Notes under the pieces: generated by a model
Told to the model about the DNA's origin: nothing
The model's input: only the letters and a program-made list of their open reading frames with translations
Database searches by the model: none
Part shown: piece after piece, positions 8,679 through 16,408 of the stretch
How the letters are laid out: each line of letters opens with the position of its first letter
Position numbering within the stretch: position 1 is the first letter of the stretch
Source of the DNA: Streptomyces sp. R28
GTDB lineage: Bacteria; Actinomycetota; Actinomycetes; Streptomycetales; Streptomycetaceae
Length of the DNA: 64,000 bases
Direction of reading: 5' to 3'
Assembly (NCBI RefSeq): GCF_041052385.1
Contig: NZ_CP163439.1
Span: 10,343,001 to 10,407,000, forward strand
Made by a program: the position numbers and the translations under genes

Positions 8679-9155
8679 GATGGAACTTCCCTTCCTAATG
8701 GGTATTTCACAAGGGGGAGCGGCCCCCTCTGGGGACAGATGACGGCCGCGACCGCAGGAACCCGGCGCCCCGTTTCCGGAAAGCCGTTCACGGCCCCTGC
8801 GGTGCGATGGATCAAAGCACGCTGCGGGTACGGGCTTCCAATCAAACTTCGGCCTCACCAGGGCACTTTGGTCGCGGCGGCATCGATACGTGCAGACGCG
8901 GGCACGCCTTGTCGGCGACTTCTTCACATGCGTCACAGCATCGGCTCGGGTGAGCTGTTGCATCCGCTCGGGGGAGACCCGGCCGGTGCGGCGCCGAATC
9001 CGACACTCCCGCCCCAAGGGGGTGACCGCGGGTAGCACCTTGTGCAGAACCCCGGTGCACGGTGACTTCGTTGAGTATTGAATGTGCAGATTCCCTGAAG
9101 CCGGGATTCCGCTCGGTGTTCACGACCGACCGCTACCGACCGGTAGCGGATCGTG
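8679..9155. other. Intergenic region upstream of the peptide operon
   Basis: No convincing gene is seen in these 477 bases; short open frames lack ribosome sites and recognisable content. The left part must hold the promoter and leader of the peptide operon. In its presumed 5' UTR is a hairpin AGGGGG / CCCCCT (8712-8728) about 35 bases before the ATG. The right end carries the thioesterase terminator described separately. GC is slightly lower around 8820-8860, as expected for a promoter, but no clear -35/-10 pair stands out. Confidence 0.6.
9130..9149. terminator. Stem-loop after the thioesterase gene
   Basis: A perfect 8-bp inverted repeat CCGCTACC / GGTAGCGG around the loop GACC lies 7 bases beyond the thioesterase stop on the minus strand. 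It is probably its terminator. Confidence 0.65.
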
Positions 9156-9569
9156 TCAGCCCAATAGTGCGTACACCGTGCTCGCCCGGGCGGCGATTTC
9201 TGCCGACTCCTCGGTCGTCATCGTGATGTCGGCGAACGCCATACGGCGGCCCAGCTTGGTCACGACCGCTTCGATCAGGACATCCGAACCGACCACCGCG
9301 CGCTGGAAAGACGTCGACTGCTGCACCGTCGTCATCGGTCCGTACGCCCCGCGCGCCGCCGACACGGCGATCACGGTGGCGGTGTCGGCGGCGGCCATCA
9401 GCGCCTGCCCCGACAGTGCGCCGCCCTCTCGGGCGAGCCCGTCCGACCAGGGCATGCGCAGGATCGCGCGGCGATCTTCCACCGCTTCGACCGACAGTCC
9501 CAGGCGAAGGACCCAGGGGGCGAAGTTGGCGGAGAGGATCTTGTCGGCTTCGGCGGTGGTCATCGTCAT
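9156..9569 (-). CDS. PaaI-family hotdog thioesterase
   Basis: This 137-residue protein fits a single hotdog fold. It contains the central-helix motif GGALSGQALMAAADTATVIA, the PaaI/YbgC-like segment that lines the acyl-CoA cleft, and a C-terminal strand-rich half (LIEAVVTKLGRRMAFADI). Such enzymes hydrolyse acyl- or aryl-CoA thioesters in the cytoplasm; the substrate cannot be assigned. The start at MTMTTAEADK gives the normal family length; the frame stays open upstream, but that stretch is the promoter region shared with the divergent protease. It is monocistronic, with its own hairpin. Confidence 0.85.
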   Translation of the reverse strand: MTMTTAEADKILSANFAPWVLRLGLSVEAVEDRRAILRMPWSDGLAREGGALSGQALMAAADTATVIAVSAARGAYGPMTTVQQSTSFQRAVVGSDVLIEAVVTKLGRRMAFADITMTTEESAEIAARASTVYALLG

Positions 9570-9758
9570 ATGGGGGATTGTTCCCGGCGCCGTACCTCCA
9601 AGCGCGGTCCTTGGCCGATTCGGTGTTTCGAGCGGCGTGTGTGCGAACGGAGTTGAACGCTCCACTCGAACCGCGCGTACCAACTGCCAACCAGGCGCCC
9701 CGAAAAGCCGCCGGACGAACGGCGGCACAGACCCCGTCCCCCCAGGAGGTCGAGAAGT

Positions 9759-11114
9759 TTGAGTCACAAGCGAATTCCGAAGCGCAAGGCCGCGATAGCC
9801 GCGGGCGGCGTGGTGGCGCTCGGAGCGGCCGCGATCCTGCTGCCCAACGCCAACGCGTCCCAGGACGGCGCGTCGAACGACGCCGCCGCCCCCAAGACCC
9901 TGAAGGCGGCGGACGCGTCGGATCTCGCCTCGCAGCTCGCGGGACTGCTCGGCGACGCCTTCGCCGGCTCGTACTACGACACCGAGAGCAAGCAGCTCGT
10001 CGTCAACGTCGTCCCCGGCGACAACAACAACGTGGTCGTCCAGGCGGAGAAGGCGGGCGCGAAGGTCCGCGAGGGCGAGAACAGCCTGACCGAGCTCGCG
10101 TCCGGCGCGCAGACCCTGAAGTCCGAGGCGACCATCCCGGGTACGGCCTGGGCGGTCGACCCCAGAACGAACAAGATCCTCGTCACCGCAGACAGCACCG
10201 TCACCGGCGACAACTGGGACCAGCTGGAGTCGACCGTCGAGAGCCTCGGCTCCGGCATGGCGACCGTCAAGAAGTCGGCCGGCACCTTCAAGACCTTCCT
10301 CTCCGGTGGCGACGCCATCTTCGCCGGCGGGTCACGTTGCTCCGCGGGCTTCAACGTCACCGCGGGCGACGGCACCCCCGCCTTCCTGACCGCCGGACAC
10401 TGCGGGGTCGCGGCCGAGCAGTGGTCGGACGCCGAGGGCGGTCAGCCGATCGCCACCGTCGACCAGGCCACCTTCCCCGGCGACGGCGACTTCGCGCTCG
10501 TCAAGTACGACGACCCGGCGACCGAGGCCCCGAGCGAGGTCAACGTAGGCGACCAGACCGTCCCGATCAGCCAGGCCGCGGACGCCGAGGTCGGTCTCCA
10601 GGTCCTCCGGATGGGCAGCACCACCGGCCTGAACGACGGCCAGGTCACAGGGCTCGACGCCACGGTGAACTACCCGGAGGGCACGGTCACCGGGCTCATC
10701 CAGACCGACGTCTGCGCCGAGCCCGGCGACAGCGGCGGCTCCCTGTTCACCCAGGACGGCCTGGCGATCGGCCTCACCTCCGGCGGCAGCGGTGACTGCA
10801 CCGCCGGCGGCGAGACGTTCTTCCAGCCGGTGACCACCGCCCTGGAAGCGGTCGGCGCGACCCTCGGCGGCGACGCCGCGGGCGGCGCGGGCGCCGGTGA
10901 TGGGGCCGGCGGCGAGGAGGCCGGTGCCGGCGAGGAAGCGGGCGCTGGTGAAGAGGCCGGAGCCGGTGAGGAGGCCGGCGGTGAAGAAGCCGGGGCTGGT
11001 GAAGAAGCCGGGGCTGGTGAAGAAGCCGGGGCCGGTGAAGAGGTCGGCAACGGCAACGCCGACGGCACGGGCAACGGCCTCGGCGAGATCGTCGGCAACG
11101 GCGTAGGGAACTGA
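9759..11114 (+). CDS. Secreted S1-family serine protease (streptogrisin-like) with acidic Gly/Ala/Glu repeat tail
   Basis: A 451-residue exported protease. TTG (9759) is preferred as start because AGGAGGT lies 8 bases before it and the signal peptide follows at once (basic HKRIPKRK, then a hydrophobic stretch and ANA). Residues about 35-185 are a propeptide. The protease domain has His214 (TAGHCG), Asp244 (GDFALVKYD) and Ser325 (EPGDSGGSLF), with paired cysteines around them as in streptogrisins. From residue 386 the tail is eight copies of EEAGAG or shorter variants, followed by a Gly/Asn-rich end; no binding domain or sortase signal was recognised. It is monocistronic with a strong terminator. 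Confidence 0.9.
   Translation: MSHKRIPKRKAAIAAGGVVALGAAAILLPNANASQDGASNDAAAPKTLKAADASDLASQLAGLLGDAFAGSYYDTESKQLVVNVVPGDNNNVVVQAEKAGAKVREGENSLTELASGAQTLKSEATIPGTAWAVDPRTNKILVTADSTVTGDNWDQLESTVESLGSGMATVKKSAGTFKTFLSGGDAIFAGGSRCSAGFNVTAGDGTPAFLTAGHCGVAAEQWSDAEGGQPIATVDQATFPGDGDFALVKYDDPATEAPSEVNVGDQTVPISQAADAEVGLQVLRMGSTTGLNDGQVTGLDATVNYPEGTVTGLIQTDVCAEPGDSGGSLFTQDGLAIGLTSGGSGDCTAGGETFFQPVTTALEAVGATLGGDAAGGAGAGDGAGGEEAGAGEEAGAGEEAGAGEEAGGEEAGAGEEAGAGEEAGAGEEVGNGNADGTGNGLGEIVGNGVGN
10914..11048 (+). repeat. Tandem repeats coding for the (EEAGAG)n protease tail
   Basis: About eight in-frame copies of an 18-base unit coding for EEAGAG, with one 15-base variant (EEAGG). Copies around 10985-11035 are almost identical at the DNA level, which suggests recent slippage or recombination. 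Copy number is likely to vary between strains. Confidence 0.85.
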
Positions 11115-11161
11115 CGCCCTGACACCGACGCACGGATCCGAGTGATCCGGACGAGACACAT

Positions 11162-11191
11162 GGTCCGGCCCTCCGGCGGGAGGGCCGGACC
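11162..11191 (+). terminator. Strong terminator after the S1 protease gene
   Basis: A perfect 13-bp inverted repeat (GGTCCGGCCCTCC / GGAGGGCCGGACC) with a 4-base loop, 47 bases after the protease stop. Confidence 0.85.
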
Positions 11192-11273
11192 GCTCCGTTT
11201 CGGGGCCGTCGGTCCAGCGTCCGCAACAGCTGGGTCGTCAGCCCTGCATCCGCGCCGGGTCATCGGTCCCGTG

Positions 11274-11398
11274 CCCGCAACCGCGTGATCGGCCCCGCGC
11301 CCGCCGCCGTGCCGTCAGCCCGCGGCCGCAGCGTGCCGTCAGGCCTCACCCGCAACCGGGTCATCGGCCCCAGGCCCGCCGCCGTGCCGTCAGCCCCG
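11274..11398. repeat. Imperfect direct repeat of about 50 bp
   Basis: Two copies (11274-11323 and 11349-11398), offset by 75 bases, share most positions: cccgcaaccg, then tgatcggcccc or tcatcggcccc, then cccgccgccgtgccgtcag. Partial copies are visible at 11254 and 11399. The second full copy reaches into the last codons of the SpoIIE phosphatase gene (stop at 11390), so the spacer looks like a duplication of that gene's end and downstream flank. Confidence 0.6.
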
Positions 11399-13531
11399 TG
11401 CCCGCAACAGCAGCAGCGCCACGTCGTCGACACGTTCCCGCACCGACGCGGCATGCTGGATGAGCAGATCGGCCAGTTCGTCCAGGGGCCGTTCCCCGGA
11501 CTCCGTGAGCACCTGGCCGAGATCGGCGAGCGCGTCCTCGATGTCGACGCCGGGAGACTCGATCAGTCCGTCGGTGTAGAGGACGAGCACACAGCCGGGC
11601 GTGAGGTCGACCTCCGTCGTCGGATACGTGGGCGAGCCGTCGATGCCCAGCAGCGGGCCACCGGCGAGGTCGAGCACCCGCACCCGTCCGTCCGGCCGTC
11701 TCAGCAGCGGCGGCGGATGCCCGGCGCGGGCCATCACCGCCCGCCCGTGTTCCGGGTCGAGCCGCAGGTACAGGCAGCTGGCGAACAGGTCGGAACCGAG
11801 GTCGAGCAGCAGCCGGTTGGTGCTGCGCATGACCTCCTCGGGCGCCTGACCGACGGTCGTGTACGCGCGTACGGCGGTGCGGATCTGGCCCATCAGGCCG
11901 GCCGCGGTGACGTTGTGGCCCTGCACGTCCCCGATCACCGCCGCCGTCAGGCCCTGCTCGGTAGGCACCAGGTCGTAGAAGTCGCCGCCGATCTCCATGC
12001 CCTGCATGGCGGGCAGATAGCGCGCGGCCGCTTCGACGCCGGGCAGCGTCGGCAGCGAGTGGGGGAGCAGGGCGGCCTGCAGCCCGTGCGCCAACTGGTT
12101 CTTGGCGTCATAGAGCTGGGCCCGCTCCAGGGCCTGCGCGATCAGCCCGCCCAGACTGGTCAGGACCGCCCGTTCGTCCGCCGGGAACGGATGCGGGTCG
12201 GCGTAGGCGAGCACACAGGTGCCGACCGGCCGGCCGGAGGCGATCAACGGCAGATACGCCCAGGCCGCGAAGCCGTCGGGAGTCGCGTGCCGCAGCGGAT
12301 ACAGACGCTCCAACTGCTCCTGGGACTCGAAGAACGCGGGCACCCCGGTGCTCAGGGCGTGCGTGCCCGGAGTCTGCTCGGTCAGCGGCATGCCGTCGAA
12401 CCGCTCCACGATCTGCGGATCCGGATAGCCGCGGTGGCCGAGCACATGCAGCCGGCCCGCCCCCGAGCCCAGGACCACCAGGGCCTGGCTGCCGACGGCC
12501 GGCACGATCTCGTCCGCGACCAGTTGCACCACGTCCTGCACACCCGCCGCCTGGGTGAGCGCACCGGCCAGGCTCAGCACCTGGGAGATGGTCACCAGCC
12601 GGGCCGGCGCATCGTCGGGCTGTGGTCCGCCACGACCCATCTCGGCCACCGCGCGCGCCCTGCTGATCCGCACGCTCAGGCCGGTCGTGCTCGGATACAT
12701 GCGGAAGGACAGCCAGTCGCCGGGTGGGCGCAGCGCCACGAACGACGTGCTGTGCTGGCTCATCAGCGCGGCCCGGTAACGATCCTCGTACACGGGGTCG
12801 TTGAGCCAGGGCACCGAGGCCCACAGCTGGTTGCCGAGCAGCCGGTTGGCCGGGACGCCGATCAGCTCGGCCGCCGCCGGGTTCGCGAAGCTGATCCGGC
12901 CGTGCAGATCGAGCGAGCACAGCCCGTACGGCAGCCGGGAGACCATCCGGGCCGCCTCCACCGAGCCGAGTGTGCCGGCCGCGCCGCCGAACGCCGGGCC
13001 GGCGAGCAGATCGGGCTCGGGGAGCGGCGGGCGGCTGTCCTCCTTGGCGCGCTCCAGCCGCACCGCGAGCCGACGGCAGGCCGCGGCCAGATGTTCCCGA
13101 TCCCGCTCCGACATCTCCGGGGGATGCGAACCGGGCCAGGTCACGAAGATCGCGCCGTAGACGGTGGTCTCGGTGGCCACGGGCAGCGCGGCCAGCGCGA
13201 AGGGATAGGGCAGCACGACGGCGATACGCGGATACCGGGCCGCCATGTCCTCCTCGCCCCCGACCCACACCAGGCGCCGCTCACGCACCGCCTCCGCGAC
13301 GGGGATCGGCGCGCTCAGCCCGACCCGTTCCCACGGCGCCGCGAACGCCCGTGGCAGCCCCGCCATCACCGCCATCTCCAGCACGGGCTCGTCGGCCGCC
13401 AGCAGGTACACGGCACCGGAGTGCGCGTGCACCTCGTCCATCATCGAGGCCAGCGCCAGCGACAGCAGCGGCCGGCCGACCCGCGTCCTCGCGGCCGCCG
13501 GCGCCTGGGCGGACGTCTGCCCGTCGGACAC
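11390..13531 (-). CDS. SpoIIE-type PP2C phosphatase with PAS and GAF sensors
   Basis: A 713-residue cytoplasmic regulator. Order: an N-terminal GAF-like region (about 10-160, GAVYLLAADEPVLEMAV), a PAS domain (about 205-310, PYGLCSLDLHGRISFANPAA), a second GAF (about 330-480) and a C-terminal SpoIIE phosphatase (about 495-713). Metal-site motifs are present: GGDFYDLV, IGDVQGHN, RAGHPPPLL and the final DDVALLLL. Such proteins dephosphorylate anti-sigma-factor antagonists, linking a signal to sigma-factor control. The GTG at 13531 was chosen because GAGGAGG lies 8 bases before it; the frame is open upstream but that stretch is spacer. It is divergent from ramR. The partner is unknown. Confidence 0.85.
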   Translation of the reverse strand: MSDGQTSAQAPAAARTRVGRPLLSLALASMMDEVHAHSGAVYLLAADEPVLEMAVMAGLPRAFAAPWERVGLSAPIPVAEAVRERRLVWVGGEEDMAARYPRIAVVLPYPFALAALPVATETTVYGAIFVTWPGSHPPEMSERDREHLAAACRRLAVRLERAKEDSRPPLPEPDLLAGPAFGGAAGTLGSVEAARMVSRLPYGLCSLDLHGRISFANPAAAELIGVPANRLLGNQLWASVPWLNDPVYEDRYRAALMSQHSTSFVALRPPGDWLSFRMYPSTTGLSVRISRARAVAEMGRGGPQPDDAPARLVTISQVLSLAGALTQAAGVQDVVQLVADEIVPAVGSQALVVLGSGAGRLHVLGHRGYPDPQIVERFDGMPLTEQTPGTHALSTGVPAFFESQEQLERLYPLRHATPDGFAAWAYLPLIASGRPVGTCVLAYADPHPFPADERAVLTSLGGLIAQALERAQLYDAKNQLAHGLQAALLPHSLPTLPGVEAAARYLPAMQGMEIGGDFYDLVPTEQGLTAAVIGDVQGHNVTAAGLMGQIRTAVRAYTTVGQAPEEVMRSTNRLLLDLGSDLFASCLYLRLDPEHGRAVMARAGHPPPLLRRPDGRVRVLDLAGGPLLGIDGSPTYPTTEVDLTPGCVLVLYTDGLIESPGVDIEDALADLGQVLTESGERPLDELADLLIQHAASVRERVDDVALLLLRARG

Positions 13532-13893
13532 GCCGACCACCTCCTCGCACGGGCGCGTCCCGGAGGTGACCCGGGCGGCTCGAGCGCGCCGGGCCCCAGG
13601 GCTCAAATCTCCCCCCTCCCGGCCCTTCGCGCACGGCGAGCGCCCGGCGGCCCCGGCGCGGGCCTGGACACGGGCACACAAGTACCCCGGTACGGCGAGA
13701 TCCGCCCCGTACCCCCTCGGCCCCCCCCCATGCCCCCACAGTCGAAGCGCAGCGCGGCGTACGGGCGCCGCGCGTGCGCCCCCGCGCACCCTGATGGCCG
13801 GTTCTTCGCGCCCGGTGATGGTGCGGGACGCGAACAATGGGGCACGCGCAATTTCACCAAGAACCGGTGTACGGCGAGTCGAAGGGACGGGCA
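13532..13893. other. Divergent promoter region between the SpoIIE phosphatase and ramR
   Basis: These 362 bases hold no convincing gene. A run of nine C bases (13721-13729) and several C/G-rich tracts occupy the middle. The right end (around 13830-13860) is the only AT-richer part and is the likely ramR promoter. No inverted repeat strong enough to call an operator was found. Confidence 0.5.
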
Positions 13894-14502
13894 GTGATCC
13901 GGGTGCTTCTGGTGCACGACGCATGTCTGGTCAGATCGGTCCTGGCGGAGTGGCTGCGCCGGGAACCGGACCTCGGGGTGTTCGACTCCTCGTGGCAGAG
14001 CGCGCCCGGCCGTCTGCGATCCGTGCGTCCGCACGTCTGCGCGGCCGACCTCGACTGCTCCGACGCCTACGGCATCCCGCCGCTGGGCGACCTCTGCGCA
14101 CGTGAGCCGGGCCGGACACCGCCCCGGCTCCTCGTGCTGGCCAGCGCCAACAGACCGGGCCTGCTGAAGCGGGCCGCCGAGGCCGGGGCGCTCGGCTACG
14201 TGGACAAGGAGAGCTCGCCCGAGCAACTCGTGGACGGGATCCGGCGCGTCTCCGAGGGAAAACGTTTCGTCGATGACTCGCTGGGCTTCGGTTTCCTCAA
14301 GGCCGCCGAGATGCCGCTGACGCGGCGGGAGCTCAGCGTGTTATCCCTCGCCGCCGAGGGGGCCTCGGTGGCGGAGATCGCGGGGAGCCTGCATCTGTCC
14401 CACGGGACGGTGCGCAACTACATGGCCGCCATCACCCGCAAGACCGGTGCCCGCAATCGCATCGACGCGATCCGGATCTCGCAGGGCGAGGGCTGGCTCT
14501 GA
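13894..14502 (+). CDS. ramR: LuxR/NarL-type response regulator of the lanthipeptide locus (RamR/AmfR-like), with a TTA codon
   Basis: This 202-residue protein has a receiver domain (1 to about 118; phosphoacceptor region VCAADLDC, conserved Lys in GYVDKESS) and a C-terminal LuxR helix-turn-helix (about 138-195; PLTRRELSVLSLAAEGAS, then SHGTVRNYM). The first acidic pocket is reduced to HD rather than the usual DD/ED, so phosphorylation may be atypical, as proposed for RamR. GTG at 13894 follows AAGGGA by 7 bases. In SapB-type loci RamR activates ramCSAB for aerial growth; here it converges on the same operon and overlaps it by 162 bases. Leu150 is encoded by TTA (14341-14343), predicting bldA dependence, and this triplet is the exact antisense of the ramB stop. 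Confidence 0.85.
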   Translation: MIRVLLVHDACLVRSVLAEWLRREPDLGVFDSSWQSAPGRLRSVRPHVCAADLDCSDAYGIPPLGDLCAREPGRTPPRLLVLASANRPGLLKRAAEAGALGYVDKESSPEQLVDGIRRVSEGKRFVDDSLGFGFLKAAEMPLTRRELSVLSLAAEGASVAEIAGSLHLSHGTVRNYMAAITRKTGARNRIDAIRISQGEGWL

Positions 14503-16408
14503 CGGCTCGGGTGTCCAGCTGCCGACGAGAGCGCGGTACGACGCCGAGCGACGTACGAGTTCGTCGTGCGTGCCGTACGACGTGTGCCGGCCGTCCATGA
14601 CGAGGACCCGGTCGGCTCGGCGGGCCGAGCTGATGCGGTGCGCGACGACCACCAGGGTGCCGCCCGGCCGCTGGGCGAAGGCCCGCTCCGCACGCTCCTC
14701 GGCCCGCGGGTCCAGGTGGCAGGTCGCCTCGTCGAGCAGGGCGAGCGGGGCGCGCGAGAGATAGGCCCGCGTCAGGGCGACGAGCTGCCGTTCGCCCGCG
14801 GAGAGCGCCGCCGGATCCACCGTCGCGCCGGGCCCGCCGAGCGCCTCCAGCAACGGCGAGAGCCCCAGTGCCTCGGCCGCGGCGAGCAGCTCCCCCTCCG
14901 GTACGGGGTCCGACCGCAGGTGCCCGAGGTTCTCGGCGAGCGTGCCGGTGAACACGTACGCCTCCTGCGGGATGAGCACCCGCGCCGCGGCGGCCTCGCG
15001 CCCCGGCACCGGGTGCCCGCAGAGCCGGACGGTGCCGTGTCCCGGCCTCAGCAACCCGGCGACCAGCGCGGCGAGCGTGGACTTCCCGATACCGCTCGGC
15101 CCCACGACGGCGAGGTGGGCGCCGGGCTGGAGGGTGAGGTCCAGGTCGTCGATCACGGGCGTCGCGTCGGGGCCGTAGGCGAAGGTGACGGAGGCGAGGG
15201 AGAGGGCGGGCGCGGTGGTGGCCGCTTTGGCCGGGTGAGCGGGGTGCACGGTGGGGGCGTCGGTGGTGTGGGGTGGGGGAGTGGGCGTACGTCCGGAGTG
15301 TGCGGCGGGGGAGTGGCGCGTCGTCGGTGGCGTGAGGTGTGCGTGCGCGCGGTGTATCGGTGGGGCGGTGTCGGGGAACGGGCGTTCCGACGGCGGGGCG
15401 CGGGCGGGGTGCCGCATCGGCGCCGGTCCTGGTCCCGGCCCCTTCCCCGCCCTCCGCCCCGGTCCCGCCCCCGCCCCCGGAGGACGTTTCACGGGTCAGT
15501 CGGCGCAGTACCACCACCAGCCGGGAGCCGCTTGTGCCCAGCCCGTGGACCAGGTTGCGCAGGGCGGGGAGGAGCGACTGGGTGACATAGGCGAGGGCGC
15601 CCACCAGTGCGCCGGCGGTGACGCCGTGGTCGAGGAGCCAGGGTGCGCAGGCGAGGAGCAGCACGATCGGGAGTTGGCCGCCCAGTGCGAGCGAGGCCAC
15701 GCGCACGACACCCCAGCGGGCGAGGGAGGAGGCGGCCCGCAACTCGGCGTCGACACGGCTCCCCGTGGCGGCGGCGACCCGTTCCTCCGCACCGGCCGCC
15801 GTGATGTCCCGCAGCCCCGGGCAGACGGTGCCGAGCCGGTCGGCCAGCGCCTCGTCGGCGACGAGGAACGCCTCCTGGCGGCGGGCCAGTGGTCGCAGTG
15901 TCGCCGCGAACAGGCCCAGACCCGCGGCGAGCGGAGGCCCGACGACCAGCAGGAGCAGCGGGTCGAGCGACACCAGTCCCGCGACGGCGCCGATCGAGGT
16001 GAACACGAACGAGCGCGACACCATCACCAGCCCGGCGAAGGTGTCCCGCGCGATCTCGACCTGCTGCGTCAGCCCGGACAGCGCCCCGGTGTCCGCCTCC
16101 CGCACCCCGCGCGAGACGACCCGCGCGACCAGCCGGTCCCGGAGCGGTTCGACCAACGCGGCGACCGCACCGTACACCCGAGCCGTGCCGTAAGCCCCGA
16201 CCAGCACGCCGACTCCGGCCACCCCGAGCCAGGCGAGCCCGACCCCGGGCCGTCCGGCCAGGAACCCCTCGTCCAGGGCGCGGGCGAGCGCGTACCCGGT
16301 GAGGAAGGTCTGCCCGGTCTCCAGAACGGACCAGCCGGCCAGCCGCACCACGACCCGCCACCGGCCCCACAGGAAGCGGAGGCCGCGCCGGTGGACGCCC
16401 TCGGTCAT
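14341..16408 (-). pseudogene. ramB: RamB/AmfA-like ABC exporter, reading frame broken between membrane and ATPase domains
   Basis: The membrane domain is read from ATG 16408 (MTEGVHRRG..., six hydrophobic segments) in one frame down to about 15490. The ATPase domain is intact but in the next frame (Walker A GPSGIGKST, signature LSAGERQ, Walker B LALLDEATCHLD, H-loop VAHRIS). A TGA at 15496-15498 closes the second frame just upstream, so the switch must lie between about 15495 and 15210, in a very GC-rich low-complexity linker. A single extra base, a sequencing error, or a real +1 frameshift would all explain it. The ATG overlaps the ramA stop (ATGA). The 3' end runs 162 bases into convergent ramR. 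RamA/RamB export the SapB-type peptide. Confidence 0.75.

Noticed and set aside
8842..9123. A 93-codon minus-strand frame upstream of the peptide precursor
   Set aside because: No ribosome site, no recognisable content, and it fills a region that must hold the operon's promoter.
14432..15490. Continuation of the RamB membrane-domain frame through the ATPase region
   Set aside because: From the linker onward it gives Arg/Pro-rich residues with no ATPase motif, while the adjacent frame gives an intact ATPase, so it is taken as the out-of-frame part of a frameshifted gene.
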